This document shows, in pieces, positions 22,280 through 34,049 of a stretch of DNA of 64,000 nucleotides. Origin of the DNA: Desmodus rotundus. Taxonomy: Eukaryota; Chordata; Mammalia; Chiroptera; Phyllostomidae. The notes below the pieces were generated by a model. That model was not told where the DNA came from and did not search any database. It saw nothing but the letters and a program-made list of their open reading frames with translations. Each line of letters opens with the position of its first letter. Within the stretch, counting starts at the first letter, position 1. A program made the position numbers and the translations under genes. The DNA is taken from contig NC_071387.1 in the NCBI RefSeq assembly GCF_022682495.2, positions 192,860,143 through 192,924,142 on the forward strand. The letters are read 5' to 3'.

Positions 22280-23489
22280 AAGAATCCCTCCATGTTCTTT
22301 CGTGCCTTCAGGCTTCCAATGATTATGTTTCGTCTGCCTTAAACATGCTGCTCTATTGTCCTTTCAGGCTTCTGCTTATGTTCTGCACCCACATGATTTC
22401 TACTAATGTGGTCTAAGTACAAATATCATTCCTTCCAGCTTCCCCTGGTTCACTGGTCTTATTTAGGTTACCTTGAACTTCTGTTTTAAAAATACACATA
22501 TAATTATTTACCTGTCTGATTTGCTGGAAGAATTTAAGAATCAGGAGTTCAGAGAACTTACTTGTCCTTTTCCTATGGGGTATACCCATCATCTAGCAAG
22601 GTTTGTGTGTGTATGAATGAATAAATGGCCTCCTGATTTTTATGCCTGCCTGCTAATTTGTCCTCTTCAAATTGTTTCTCTAGTAACTGTTAAAGTTGTC
22701 TACCAAAAATGCTAATTGTTTAGTCAATGGCACCAGCTCACCTAGAGCAGAATGTGTGATTCTGTTTAACTTGAGATTGTACTAGGGAGCTAATTACAGG
22801 AGCAGATTATTAGCTCACACTCCCAAGGGTTTTGATTCTCTGGACAGAGTGGAGCCTCAGTGGTGTTCTGGACAATTTTTGACGAACACTATCGCACAGA
22901 ATGAAATCTAAGTTCCTCTAGTGCCCACTGTTCCTCAGCTATCATTCATTTATCATGTGCCTATTTGTAGTGTATAAATACCATGCGTTTTCATTGTTCA
23001 CCGTTCATTCTTTTCCCTTCTTTAAAGAAATTAGATATTTTATTTCAAAATTAAGGTTAAATGTGAGCAAATTTTCTTTACATTTTCTAATCTGTTTTTA
23101 AATGTAAAAGATTCCGCATGTAGAAAGGCCAGGACAGATGCCCTAAGCAATGTATTATGTTTTCACAAAGTGTCTCAGACGACATCATCTACTTGTTCAA
23201 TAGTGTATTTTTACTCCTGGCTTGAGTTTTAGGGTAATTTCCTCTCTCCAGGATGAGCCACCCGACATGCCAAGCTACTTATTTTGGTATGCCTCCGTAC
23301 TTATTGTGTTATACAGACATCTTTTGCCACCTGTGGCTGTCCCAAGTGTTTCTCTAGTTACAAACTGTATTTTATTCATCAATAAACTCTTAACTTCAAA
23401 TGAAATACTCTATCATAGGATTCCAATAAATTATAGTTAAATCACACTAAATACTTTCAACCGTTTATTATTTTCTCCTTAATAATGGC
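22280..23489. other. Intergenic DNA, weak L2-like segment at its start
   Basis: 22295-22440 ('CTCCATGTTCTTTCGTGCCTTCAGGC', 'CTCTATTGTCCTTTCAGGC') vaguely follows the late L2 ORF2 order but cannot be confirmed by eye. The remainder is unassigned. Confidence 0.4.
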
Positions 23490-23628
23490 TGAAATAAGTA
23501 ATATTTATACAGCACCTCACTCCCTCCACCATCAGGGTATTCCCAGGTAAAGGATGGGATAATTAGGGTCCATAGAGATTTAAATTATCTGAGGTTATAC
23601 AGCAATTAGAATGTGGAATCTAACTTGC
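23490..23628 (-). mobile_element. MIR SINE (inverted, decayed)
   Basis: 'AGTAATATTTATACAGCACCTCAC', 'GGATAATTAGGGTCCATAGAGATTTAAATTATCTGAGGTTATACAGCAATTAG' and 'GTGGAATCTAACTTG' follow the inverted MIR order (TAAGTAACTTGCCCAAGGTCACACAGCTAGTAAG). A hAT-type element directly follows. Confidence 0.6.
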
Positions 23629-23825
23629 TAGGGTATCCAACCTTTTGTTGTCTCTGGGCCACACTGGAAGGAGAATTGTCTTGGGCCACACATTAAATAC
23701 ATTGCAACACCTAATCACAAAAACTCTCATAATGTTTTAAATAAATATACGATTCTGTGTTGGGCCGCACTCACAGCCATCCTGGGCCACATGCGGCCCG
23801 TGGGCCGCTGGTTGGACACCCCACA
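23629..23825. mobile_element. hAT-like MITE with GGCCGC-rich end
   Basis: The left end GGGTATCCAACC and right end GGTTGGACACCCC are near-perfect inverted repeats (one mismatch). Inside are 'CTGGGCCACACTGGAAGGAGAATTGTC', 'CTCATAATGTTTTAAATAA' and 'GGGCCACATGCGGCCCGTGGGCCGC'. This is a known eutherian non-autonomous hAT-type design whose Repbase name I cannot fix. It forms a short CpG-containing island in AT-rich DNA. No 8-bp duplication is discernible. Confidence 0.75.
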
Positions 23826-25084
23826 GTAAGTAATTATAGAAAATCACTAATTCTTTATGTAATGGGCCACTTAATTAATCACTGAGCCCTATGTTACTGG
23901 GCACTTAAAAGAATTTGTGCTTCTCTTAAATAACCTAATTATTACTGAAGGCTTTTTAGTTTAGGCTGTAATATTATGGATTATTAGTGCAATGATGTAC
24001 CCTGTCGCCATGTTCCATTCTGCAGCATGAAGCCCAAGGGTTTCCTTATGTCAGACTTTACAAAGCCATCATTCCAGATGTAGGGCACAAGGACGGTGAA
24101 AGATCTTGAGAAGGGTCAGGTCACAGAGTGGCACAGAGGGTTTCCGTTGAACTCTAATTAGAAGAGAAGTGAAATTCCCAATAAATGAGTGAAGAGAACC
24201 CAGCAGTTACTTTTTTATAGTATCATAAAATTTAATTATATGATTCTTTTATTGTTCTTTTTCAACTCACCCATTTATTATAACATAAAAATTAACCATC
24301 ACTGCTTTTCAGTACAATTTCTCTTTTACTTTTTAAAATTATTTCAACTGCTTCTAATCATAAAAACAAACTTGCAATCATTTGGGATACCCTAAGCCTT
24401 CATAATAAAATAAAGGCATTATAGTTATTATGACCTTACATATAAAAGGGATGATCATATATATGTTTAATAGACATGGTAAGAATACAAAGTAATTTTC
24501 CCAAGTTGGAATTAAAATTCGAAACAAAATACATATGGTAATGTCTACATGTAAAACAATAAGTGATATTTATTATGATATTGAATGTTATATGCAAATG
24601 TGCTTCTAATTTAAGATATGTTTAGGAAACTATGTACATTAAATTATATTATCCTATCTTCATAAATATTAGAGTATTTATGCCATTAAATTTATGTAGT
24701 CATTCATTTTTATTTTCATCTTAAAGTATTTTTTTAGTCCTTTAATATGTAGAAATTTCCAGTGGATGCCTACTTTTCAGAAAAGTATCATAGTATTTTA
24801 TATGAACATAGAGTTTTAGAATAATTAAAATATGAGTGTAAAACCAAGTTCTTAACATGTATTATTTGTGAGTGATTGACAATTCCATTTATATTCTGAG
24901 TCTCAAGTTTCCGTATTTGTAAAATGAACATAAGAAGTAACAGGAATGCCTACAATTAGTCCTCTTGCATAAAGGGACTATCATGTGTCCAACCAAGTGC
25001 TGAGGGCTTCGTGTGTTGCAGAGTGACCCATAGGCCCATGGGTCCATGTGATCCTCCCGTAGCCCTAGTTTGCAGGCCAGGAGC
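23826..25084. other. Intergenic DNA; MIR tail near 24885-24935
   Basis: 'CTGAGTCTCAAGTTTCCGTATTTGTAAAATGAACATAA' at about 24896-24933 is a MIR-type core. The rest is AT-rich and unassigned. No gene seen. Confidence 0.5.
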
Positions 25085-25345
25085 ATGGACTCTCAAGTCA
25101 GCATTCCTGGGGATAATAATCCCGCAGGTTTTGATCTTAACCTCTTTTAGCTGTGAACTTGAACACTTTAATTTAGCCTCTGTATCTAAGTATGTTCAAC
25201 TTCAACATGGGGTAAGGATAACTATACCTACATCATAGGAATATAGTGAAGGGTAAGGATAATAATACTTACAGGTATGTAGTGAAATTTAAGTATGTAA
25301 ATCAATGCCTGCTTAAAAAGTAGTAAATACTAGCAACTTCTATGA
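25085..25345 (+). mobile_element. MIR SINE with internal duplication
   Basis: 'CATGGACTCTCAAGTCAGC', 'TTTTGATCTTAACCTCTTTTAGCTGTGAACTTGAAC', 'GCCTCTGTATCTAAG' and 'GGATAACTATACCTACATCATAGG' follow the plus-strand MIR order. The segment 'GGGTAAGGATAA.ATA' through 'ATATAGTGAA' is present twice in tandem (about 25210-25250 and 25251-25287), so the element carries a partial internal duplication. Confidence 0.7.
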
Positions 25346-25496
25346 ATACAAAATATACAGTATGTACAAATTTATATTCTCTTAAGGAAGGTCGGTGCAT
25401 TACTATTTGAAAGAAGGAAGTTATTTTAAAGAGATAAATACATATTGGTAACAATTGTCCATGAATCTCCCCTTTTTTGTGTGTCTTATAAGGCAC

Positions 25497-25886
25497 TGTC
25501 TGCCTGTTATCCCAGGCTGTCTTTCAAGGATTTTGTACAGTGAGTACCCTTGCAAGACAGAATAGTATCTCCTCCTAGAGCAAAAAGCAGGTTTGTTCAA
25601 TGATTAGTTTAATAAAAGAAACCATTCTCTCCAGAACAGAGGTCAAGTAGACCTCACCAACCATTATTCAAAAATTCACATTTTTATCTTTGGAGTTCCT
25701 CCCCTGTAATGTTACTCACTGCTTTAGAGCTTGGGGAATGCTCATTCTCTGCTACTGCTCTGTGTATCTGTAATATACAGCCCTTTGCCTCTGATTCAGA
25801 GGTTCCCTGCTTTCTGCCAGCATCCGTGAAACTGTAACAAGCTAACTTATTAGCTGTCAAGTGGTTAAAGTCTCAGATCCTTCACA
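25497..25886 (+). mobile_element. LTR-like sequence (copy 1 of a pair)
   Basis: About 390 bp that aligns by eye with 27732-28149. Shared are 'AAGACAGAATAGTAT', '(A)AGCAGGTTTG..TAATAAA', 'CCTCTGATTCAGAGGTTCCCTGCTTTCTGCCAGC', 'GAAACTGTAACAAGCTAAC' and 'CCTTCACAGTTC'. An AATAAA lies centrally at 25612, as expected for an LTR R region. It is most likely an old ERVL/MaLR-type LTR; the family is not named. Confidence 0.5.
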
Positions 25887-27731
25887 GTTCATGACAGTTT
25901 TAACAAAAATAATATATAAAAACATGGGTTTCTGTACTAAGCAAGGATGAGGATTTGGGGGAAGTCCACGGGAATATGTAGTAAATATGTCAACTAAATT
26001 TTACAGTCAACTGTTACAAAATAAATGGTCCTTCGCATTTGCCTATAAATGAGGAAGAATGGAGTAGTTGTGTGCAGGCCACACCAAGATGTGAGTTCAA
26101 AGACAGCTGACCCTGGACAGGGCTCTGGTTATTGCTAATACTCCTTTGGATGTGGGAACCTAGCCAATCTGGTGGTCGTCATCAGGTCCATATCTCTGTA
26201 AAAGCTATTACGAAGAACCCTCTTGCAATGAAGAGTTAAACAGAGTCACACAAGTATGCTGAGTACTAAATAAGGAAAACTTGTGACTTTGTGGGCAAAA
26301 AAAATAGGCAATTCATACAACTCTGGCTAGTTTATATGAAAGGTGAGGGATGAGGCATGTAACACTTGTTAAGGAGAAATGGCCACAGCTGTGTTTTCTT
26401 AAAGCCCAACCCCCGCCCCCTGCAGTCTGTCATGCCATCTTTAAATCCATTCAAATATGACAGTAGAAAGTCTGCATTTTTATTGTGGTGCCCAGCTGTT
26501 GTGAGGGAGATTTAGCTTTTGAAGCAAGAATTCCTTAAAACCGCGAGTCTCCTGTGAAAAATTATACAGAAAAACTAATCTGTGTACAGGTTCCTACTGC
26601 CCCAGTGAGCCACTGGACAATGACCAAGTGGCCAAAGAATTCTAGCTAAGTTTTTGGGGTCCACCCTACAGCTTTGGAAAAATCTCCCAGCCCTCATGTT
26701 GAAACAAGGCGAAAACATCAGGTGTAATCATGAAAACGGGGCAATAGACGTCCTGGATTACGGTGAACTTAAAAAACGAAATCCCACTGTGCAAGTCACT
26801 GAACACTTTTAAATAACGTTATTTTCATTTTTTGTTTTTAGTTTTTGTTTTTAACAGGGTCACCGTGTGTACCCCTGGAACTATACTTCTTGTATAGTAG
26901 GCAGGTATTAACTGGCCTCCCTTCTGACAACATTGACTTGCACCTTAAGGGTAATCATAAAAGACCCATATGTTTTAAAGCAAAGACCAGCAGTAAATCA
27001 TATAACCCATGTAGCCCTCAAAACATACATAAATCTCTTCAAAACCAGACTACCCTCACTTACTCAGGGGAGCTTCCAGAGGAATAACTGACTCATTATT
27101 TATGTGCATGCTATGGAAACTTTTCCCTGAGAGGGAGTCATCCCATTAGAACAGAATGAAAGAGATTTTTCTTGATTTTAGCTTAAAAGATCAAAGACAC
27201 CACCTTGTCCCTGGAAGGTGTATAGGTCATTTTCAACTCACTGACCACTGTTGTTATAGATGCTGGAATGATCTCAGACTTTCCCCTCACTGGGCCAGGT
27301 AGGATCTATGTAATTAGTGATACATTCTGCTTAATTACATAGGCCAAGTGAAAAATCAATAACACAACTTAAGGAGGAAGTCATCTTGTTTAAGGTAGAC
27401 CCTCATGGTCTGTGAACTTTATTCATTTGGTTGAATTTGGGACCTTATTTATGGTCAATAGTTTAGGACATGTTTATGGCCCATAGTTTACATTGGCTTC
27501 ATCCTATTCTTTGAAACATTACTGATAATAAATTTAATTAAAGAATTTGTAAAACAAATTGAATGGATTTTGTTCCCAACTCCATCAGTAAGATTAATTA
27601 GCGAGATCAAATTAGGGAAAATTCATGAAAACCAAGATGGTGTAGAAATACGAGATGGAGTAGTATTGAGTAATAGTTCTCCACAGATATCTCATGTCTT
27701 CACATACTTTGCACAATAAGCCTTGAATGCT
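25887..27731. other. Unassigned DNA between two similar LTR-like blocks
   Basis: Contains no recognisable gag, pro, pol or env coding. GC-richer patches occur at 26400-26430 and 26600-26700. A 72-bp segment 27300-27345 has an 11-bp inverted repeat. If the flanking LTRs belong to one provirus this would be a decayed or replaced interior, but that is not shown. Confidence 0.4.
27306..27342. repeat. Inverted repeat, 11-bp arms
   Basis: CTATGTAATTA (27306-27316) and TAATTACATAG (27332-27342) are exact reverse complements separated by 15 bases. There is no T-run or other terminator feature; significance unknown. Confidence 0.85.
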
Positions 27732-28149
27732 TGTGTTGAGGACTATCTTTACAGCAAACTGACTTGAAAAACAGAAGTAGTATTTTTCTATAGAGAAAGG
27801 GCAGGCTTGCTTACTCTCTCGTGTAATAAAGATAATATCTCCTTTTGGGGCCAACATCAGGTAGGCTTGTGTCTGCCATGAGAGCTCTGGTTCCCTAAAC
27901 TAAAGTTCCGTCCCCTGTGACATAATCCGGTGAATATACAGATATCACATGAGCCTCCTTGTGTCATCTCTAAGAACTGAAGCTCAGACAACCAGTACAA
28001 ACGTTGATGCTCAGGCTTCTGTTATTTCTGAGTAATAGATTGTCCCTTGTCTCTGACTCAAGAGTCTTATGTTTTTTGCCAGCTCCCAAGAAACTGTGGA
28101 AGGCTAACTAGCTAACCTGCAAATAGGATAAAATCTTACACCCTTCACA
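27732..28149 (+). mobile_element. LTR-like sequence (copy 2 of a pair)
   Basis: About 418 bp aligning with 25497-25886 in the same orientation. It includes 'GTAATAAAGATAATATCTCC' with an AATAAA polyadenylation-type signal, 'CTCTGACTCAAGAGTCTTATGTTTTTTGCCAGC', 'AAGAAACTGTGGAAGGCTAAC' and 'CCCTTCACAGTTC'. The two copies are strongly diverged from each other, implying great age or independent insertions. Confidence 0.5.
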
Positions 28150-28204
28150 GTTCTTATAATATCTAAAAGGCGTGAGTTGAAATTCTTCTACATCTTACAG
28201 CGCA

Positions 28205-28320
28205 GCACAGTGCTTACCAACATGGAATTTAAGTACAGACTGCATAATTCTGATTACTTATTAACTTTGTGATGTGAGGCAAGGTGAATCTCCTTGCTTT
28301 GCCTTAGGTTTTGTGGGGAC
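28205..28320 (+). mobile_element. MIR SINE, left half of a split copy
   Basis: 'CAGTGCTTACCAACATGGAATTTAAGTACAGACTGCATAATTCTGATTACTTATTAACTTTGTGATGTGAGGCAAG' is the MIR head and core. Its tail reappears at 28935-29065 after an inserted LTR. Confidence 0.65.
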
Positions 28321-28324
28321 CTAA

Positions 28325-28930
28325 AAAGGGATCTAAGAAGGACCCCAAGAATGCTACCCCTGGTATGTGCATTCTCTGCCCCTTGAGAGCAGGAGGGCTG
28401 GTGAGCATGATGGGACTGTGTTGTCACAATTAGGTCACTAATAAGTTGCCTATATGTTCATCAAATGTGGGTCATCCTGGGTGGACATGCCCTAATCGGG
28501 TGAGCCTTTTTAAATATGGCCTAGAAGTCAGAATAAAGAAGTTGGAGAGATTGATTCAGAGAAGCAGCAGAAAATAAGTATTAATAAATTATAAAAATAA
28601 AACAGCTAAAAGAGGGCAGCAGCACACACTTTCTCCCAGCCTGGGAGAGGACAGGCGTGGTTATACTATAATCTGTCTATGCGGAGGAGGGGTCTCTTAG
28701 ACCTGGGGTCGTTGGCCCTACAACCATACCCAACAGGACTCTGTCCACCTTTGAACGAGCTACGCAGGGTGGTGACACCATCATTTGTCACGTGAGCCTC
28801 TGAGCCGTGAATCCAGCCAAACCTTGCTAGACTCCTGGCCTTCAAAAAATGGGAAATAAATAATATGTATTATTTTAAGCTGCTCAGTTTGTTGCACTGT
28901 ATAGAAAACAAATGCAGTTTTGTGTTTGTG
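28325..28930 (+). mobile_element. MaLR (MLT1-like) LTR inserted in a MIR
   Basis: 'GGTGGACATGCCCTAATCGGGTGAGCCTTTTTAAATATGGCCTAGAAGTCAG' is the characteristic MaLR middle block. The end 'GAAATAAATAATATGTATTATTTTAAGCTGCTCAGTTTGTTG..ACTGTATAGAAAAC' matches the conserved MaLR 3' terminus. It separates two halves of one MIR, so it inserted after the MIR. Confidence 0.7.
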
Positions 28931-28934
28931 TCCT

Positions 28935-29065
28935 GAAAACATGGTTAAAAACAGTATTTACTTCATAGGTTCCCTGGAAGGATAAAAGGAGTAAATAGAC
29001 ATTCAAGCGATTGCAAAAGTGCTGACATGTAGCAAGAGCCAAATAAAGGCTGGGTCTTATTACAC
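28935..29065 (+). mobile_element. MIR SINE, right half of a split copy
   Basis: 'CAGTATTTACTTCATAGGTTCCCTGGAAGGATAAAAGGAGTAAATAGAC' and 'GCAAAAGTGCTGACATGTAGCAAGAGCCAAATAAAGGCT' are the MIR tail region (CCTACCTCATAGGGTTG..GTGCCTGGCACATAGTAAG..CAATAAATG). Confidence 0.65.
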
Positions 29066-29369
29066 ATGATTGTTGTAACCTTGCCAACAATTGCTTCTGT
29101 ATCCTAATAATACTAATTGGGGCACCAGGATGTAGCAGTTTTTCAGTTATGTAAGGAAATAATCATAACTTCTTAAACCACTTAAAATACACTGTGAGGA
29201 AGTTTAACAACAAGTATAATGATAAGTAGAAAAACTATTTTTGCTTCTTACAAAGTTCTTGGAACTCTCCAAAGTTAACACATGCCCGATGCAAACTGTG
29301 AAGGATGCAAAGCTGCTCGTTTAGTTCCCAGACTTCCACATTCCCCTCACCACCTTTTAAAAGTTTGCC

Positions 29370-29370
<1 letters not shown>

Positions 29371-29422
<52 letters not shown>

Positions 29423-29440
29423 TATATACACACATATATA
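29371..29440. repeat. (TA)n microsatellite
   Basis: An uninterrupted alternating TA run of about 46 bp followed by CATATATATATACACACATATATAG. Such tracts are length-polymorphic and can extrude as cruciforms. The IYIYIY-type open frames on both strands are artefacts. Confidence 0.97.
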
Positions 29441-30555
29441 GGGACATATATAAAAATAGCATATATAGTCATACATACATATTAGCACAGACTTGCATAT
29501 GTTTAAATATGTGCAAAAATGTGATAAAAATGTGGTTGCTTCCATTGCAGTCTAATTTAGTTAGCTCTTTCCATTTGGGATTTGGACTTCCCCTTCCTCT
29601 CATTACACCACCTCTCTAAATGACTTCACCCTCCTCAATGCCATGTTCACCTGCAACTACAAAGTAGCTAGTACTCATTCTCCTACACACATATGCACAC
29701 ACACACACAATTTGCCCTATCATGGTTCTACAAATATATTCAACTTTGCATATGATACATTTTATAAATAAATGTGATTTATGCATATATAAAATGTGTA
29801 TTTATATACACACATATGTGTATATGTGTTTTATATATTTGATGTTTCTCACTAAGCAATGCCTCATTAAAATACCTTCATGCCACCTTCATATCGCCTC
29901 TTTATACACCATTTTTAATGTTCACCCCTCTCCTCTAAAAAAGAACAGGTTCTCTCCTTCTTGCCCGTGGTCTTTGAGTGAAGTGTTGGGTGGGGTTGCA
30001 TCGTGGGAGGGGTAAAGTGGGGAGGTGATGGAGGACCAGTGGAGCTCCGCCAGCTGCACGTACATAGTGCTGAGGGGCTGACAGCGAGTGGCTGTCTGCA
30101 GAAGAAACCAAGGTATTTTCAACCCAGACGCTTGTGACGCGCTGTAGGTTTTCTTTAGACAGCAGTCATCAAAGTGATGAAATGTGTGGTCCCCGTGTCC
30201 CTGTTGCAGCCCTGACTCTCTGGACCCTGTCAGTCAGGGACTCTCATTTTAGAAACAAGCCACTTGTTGGATTTGAGGCATGGTTTTCTAGTAGCACCTG
30301 TCAGAAGAGAGCAGAAGGCAGAGCTTCATCTGCATCTATGTAAAGCAGCAACATCAAACCCGACATATCACGGTACCAGCGAGCTGCTGATGACAGAGAT
30401 CAGCTTTCTATTTCTGTTTCAAGACTTTTTTGAAAAATGATGTTATAAAGAAATAACAAATAATTGCTGTCCACATGGCCTAAGAGACCAATCCCAAGGA
30501 GAAAGTGATAGTTAAGACTAAATATGGGTCTTCATTGTAGAACAAGAGTCAGCAA
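29441..30555. other. Intergenic DNA; CA/TA-rich patches
   Basis: Short CA-rich tract near 29690-29710 and TATATACACACATATG-type DNA near 29800-29840. 29940-30340 is GC-richer and unassigned. No convincing exon. Confidence 0.5.
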
Positions 30556-30972
30556 TTAAAATGGATTAGATTGTGTCCCTCCAAATCCATGTGTTGAAGT
30601 CCTAATGCCACATATCTCAGAATGTGACCTTATTTGGACTTAGAATCTTTATACATTTACCAATCAAGTTAAAATGAGGTCATTAGGACAGACGCTATCT
30701 GATATGATTGATGTTGTTACATAAAAGGGAAAATTGGAGCTACAAATGCCCACAGGAAGAACACAGCAAAAAGACACACAAGGACCGGATGGCATCTACA
30801 AGCCGAGAAGTGAGGCCTGTAGAGAACAGCTCCTTCCCTCGTAGCCTCAGGAGAAACCAACCTGCTTTCACCTTGGTCTCAGACTTTTATCCTCTGCAAC
30901 TGGTAGAAAGTAGATTTCTGTTGTTTAATTCATCTAGGCTGTGGTACTTTGCCACACAGCAGTCTTAGTCAC
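30556..30972 (+). mobile_element. MaLR (MLT1-like) LTR
   Basis: 'GATTAGATTGTGTCCCTCCAAATCCATGTGTTGAAGTCCTAATG', 'CTCAGAATGTGACCTTATTTGGAC', 'AAAATGAGGTCATTAGG', 'ATCTACAAGCCGAGAAG', 'GGAGAAACCAACC' and the terminus 'TTCTGTTGTTTAATTCATCTAGGCTGTGGTACTTTG' give the complete MaLR LTR order. It is diverged and has no internal region. Confidence 0.8.
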
Positions 30973-30984
30973 CCAGTATTGCAA

Positions 30985-31182
30985 TTTAGGGCCCTCAGGT
31001 CAAATCCTACCCACTGTCTACATTTGTGAATAATTTTATTGACATACAGCCACAGAAATCAGTTAACATATTGTCTATGGCTACTTTCACACGAAATGGA
31101 AGTTGTGAATGGTACTACATGGTCCTAAAATATTTCTTAACTATCTGTCTCTTTACAGAAAAAGTTTGCCAACCCTTGACAG
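30985..31182. mobile_element. hAT-type MITE
   Basis: 'GGTCAAATCCTACCCACTG', 'TTTGTGAATAATTTTATTGACATACAGCCACAG', 'CATATTGTCTATGGCTACTTTC', 'CTAAAATATTTCTTAACTATC' and 'CTTTACAGAAAAAGTTTGCCAACCC' reproduce a widespread eutherian non-autonomous hAT element almost end to end. Related copies lie at 14935-15080 and 34495-34701. Confidence 0.8.
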
Positions 31183-31444
31183 AGAAGTCTAATTACACCA
31201 TTTCCACACCCTGGAAGTTCTAGCCTCTCTGATTGTTCACCCTCAGCCAGACCCATGCCTCTACCTCTCCTCAATAAGACTCAGTCCCCCCAGCTCCTCC
31301 TTCATAAATATTTTAAGATACATTCTGGATTCATTACTTAACCATTTAGAATAATCCTCTAGACCATCAAACTCCTCTCTGAATCTACCTGTATCCCTTG
31401 CCCAGGTGGCCAGTTGACCGTGTCTGGCTAGCTTTTTAAATTTT

Positions 31445-31650
31445 TCTCAGTTAATGAATGCATAGTGCATACCACACAGTGTACTAAGCACTTTACATGC
31501 CTTAGGGAACTTGCTCTTCACAAAAAAACTTAATAAGATAGGCATTGCTCTTATTCCCAGTTTATATGCAAGAAATCTGAGCCATAGAGAGTTCATGCAA
31601 CACAGACAAGGTCGTACTGTGTGAGGAAGCCCTGTCACAAACCCAGACAG
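31445..31650 (-). mobile_element. MIR SINE (inverted)
   Basis: 'CACAGTGTACTAAGCACTTTACATGCCTTAGGGAAC', 'ATAAGATAGGCATTGCTCTTATTCCCAGTTTATATGCAAGAAA' and 'TGAGCCATAGAGAGTTCATGCAACACAGACAAGGTCG' follow the inverted MIR order closely. Confidence 0.85.
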
Positions 31651-32639
31651 TATGTCCGTGGCACTTACTCTTAACTGATTTGTTGTACTTTCTGTCATTT
31701 TCCCTCCTGTGCCACACATAGTGCAGGGTTTGCGGGGAGGATTGCTATACTACTTCCTTATATTCACCAGCAAATTATTTTTTCCTTATCTTTCAAAATG
31801 ACTTATCCTCTAGCCCTCAGATGGTTTACGTGCAATTAGACTATCCCGGTACTACCCCTCATATATTCTGCCATCATCTGACTTCCACATATCTTCCTTG
31901 AATATATCTTGATTCATTTGTCCTTGTATTTCTAGAATATCCTTACCTAGTGGAAATGTAAGCCTGATTAAGCACAACCCTCAATGCATCTGGTGCCTGT
32001 GAAATCTTCAGCTCTCCAAACCAACAGCTTCACCCTTGCCCCTTGCGAGGGAAAAAGAGTTTTCTTTCTGTTTACTTGGGAAATATAAATGCAGGGTCTG
32101 GCAGAAGTTAGTCCTGCTTGAGTGTGGTTGGTAGGATAATAATATGGGGGGTAAAAATTTATAGTTTTAATTTGAACATTTCACCTAAAATGTCATATGG
32201 CATGCTTGAGTGTGACATTGTTATGTTACAGAATTACATGCATACGATATCATAATAAAAGATTTTGTAATAAAAGAGGGGTGCCACGTGTGCCTGGCCT
32301 TGTATATTTGAAGAGAACCTCATTGGTCTTCCACCCCCAAAGCCACTGACATACCTGCAACTGTGTCAGTACACAGCACTAAGGTGGACACTTACCCTGG
32401 GTTCTCTAAAACCCAGGCTTCTCATTGCGTATGAAACCCAACCCTTCATTGCTACTCATTGCCTTAAAGGCCCATTTTCTTTTTTTATGTATCATTTCCA
32501 TAACCACTCGAAGATGTTGTAATACCTACACATCCAGCTTAAAATTAAAAAAAAAAACCTTCTTTGAACTTACATTCTTTAGCTGTCAATAAAATTTTAG
32601 TGGCCTCTTTGACAGCACAATTCCTCAGAGTTTCTCTCT
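31651..32639. other. Intergenic DNA; unclassified short repeat 32085-32290
   Basis: 32085-32290 starts GCAGGGTCTGGCAGAAG and ends near GTAATAAAAGAGGGGTGCC; it looks like a MITE or SINE-like unit I cannot classify. The rest is C/T-rich, unique-looking DNA with no gene. Confidence 0.4.
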
Positions 32640-34049
32640 AGACTTTTGCTTCAAGAATGACAGAATAACTCCTCCCTAGAAAACAGCTGAAACATAAAAA
32701 ATACAGGGGACAAGTGTTTCAAAGTGTCAAAACAAGATTACACCAGACAACCTAAAACAGGAGAGGACAACTTTATTATTCAAGGTGATTGCAATAGGAG
32801 AGAGGTGCCAGAACACAGTCTGAGCTTAATTCTACTGACAAAAAGCCACAGTGTTCTTAAGAACTGAGGGGGAGGGGAGACCTTCAGTCATCTGTATCTG
32901 CTAATTGGCTTTACCCAAAGGAAAGATAAATTTTTTGTACCTTCATGAGAGAAAGTACTTTTACAATTAGGAACAAAGTGCCTGCCCTACGCCAGAGAAA
33001 CTTGGCTTCTCACCTCTTAAGGAGACAGACAGATAGGGGCACCATCTTCCTTGATGCTTACATTTGAAAGTAAAAGCTCCCAGGTTCTTGAGAAACACGT
33101 CCTTGGGTTGTAAAACTGGCAAGAGGCTTTTTTAAAAAAAATTACATCTCAAAGGAGCAGAAGAAAGATTTAGGATAATACATGTAAGGCTCTAAAGCAA
33201 ATGCTCTATGACAGGGAAGCTCAGGACCCTGGAGTCAGAGAAAAACCTGTTTAACGCTGAATGACCACGCTGAGTGGAACATTAAGGGCCTCTTGGTCAC
33301 TGGCCTACAATGACACGCATCATAGGAAGAAAACACAGGGCATTAGCTCCACAATAACCTGGGAGTTGGAAGAGTCCAATCAGTGCCACAGTCTCACTTC
33401 ATCGATCAGGCAGAGATCCTGGTTGCTGCCTAGTAAGGAAGCTGTAACATGCATGGCAGGGCAACTAAAATGATAGGACTGAACAGGGAGCTGGTAGGAA
33501 GAAGCAAGGCGTTGCAGAAGTCCATGTGACTTTCACCTCGGCTACCCGGCTGTGGGCTGGGCTCCGCATGCACAGGATGAGACTGTGAAGCCCAGAAGAA
33601 ATCACCTGCTATGACATTGCCACCTAAATAGTGAAAAGAGAAATGGAGCAGAACTGAAGCTGTTACATTTCTAGCCCACCTGGAGTAAGAGATTTAACCT
33701 AGTACCTCAGGTGCTCAGGTAAAGTGCAATAACGCCCTATAACAGGACAAAGACACACACCTATAGCAACGTGACAACAAAAATGGGTCTGCGCTGACAA
33801 AGTATGAAATCACGTCTGCCAGCATCCGTGCATGAGCAGGTCTGGAAGTTAAAACTAAAATTAGTTGAGGAGGTGACCAACACTCCGATTCTATCTTTTC
33901 CCTCTGCTCCCCTCTCCCTTGTCTCCTATCGGTGGCCTCATGATGAGCTTCCTACAACTTGCTAAGTGAAGAAGAAAACAATCATCACTGGTCATCACTG
34001 CCTGCATGTATCTTCATGGTAAAAAGCATTTGCCAGGAATGGGCTACTG
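32640..34049. other. ERV-like but unassigned region
   Basis: The block from 32640 to about 33170 contains 'ACAACTTTATTATTCAAGG' and 'TTCTTAAGAACTGAGGG', consistent with an inverted LTR (TTTATT as reverse AATAAA), but no family is recognised. 33170-34049 may be upstream ERVL interior, since clear ERVL pol follows, but I see no conserved motif in it. Confidence 0.3.

Noticed and set aside
29235..29619. Open frames rich in Ile-Tyr repeats
   Set aside because: They are read-throughs of the (TA)n microsatellite on both strands.
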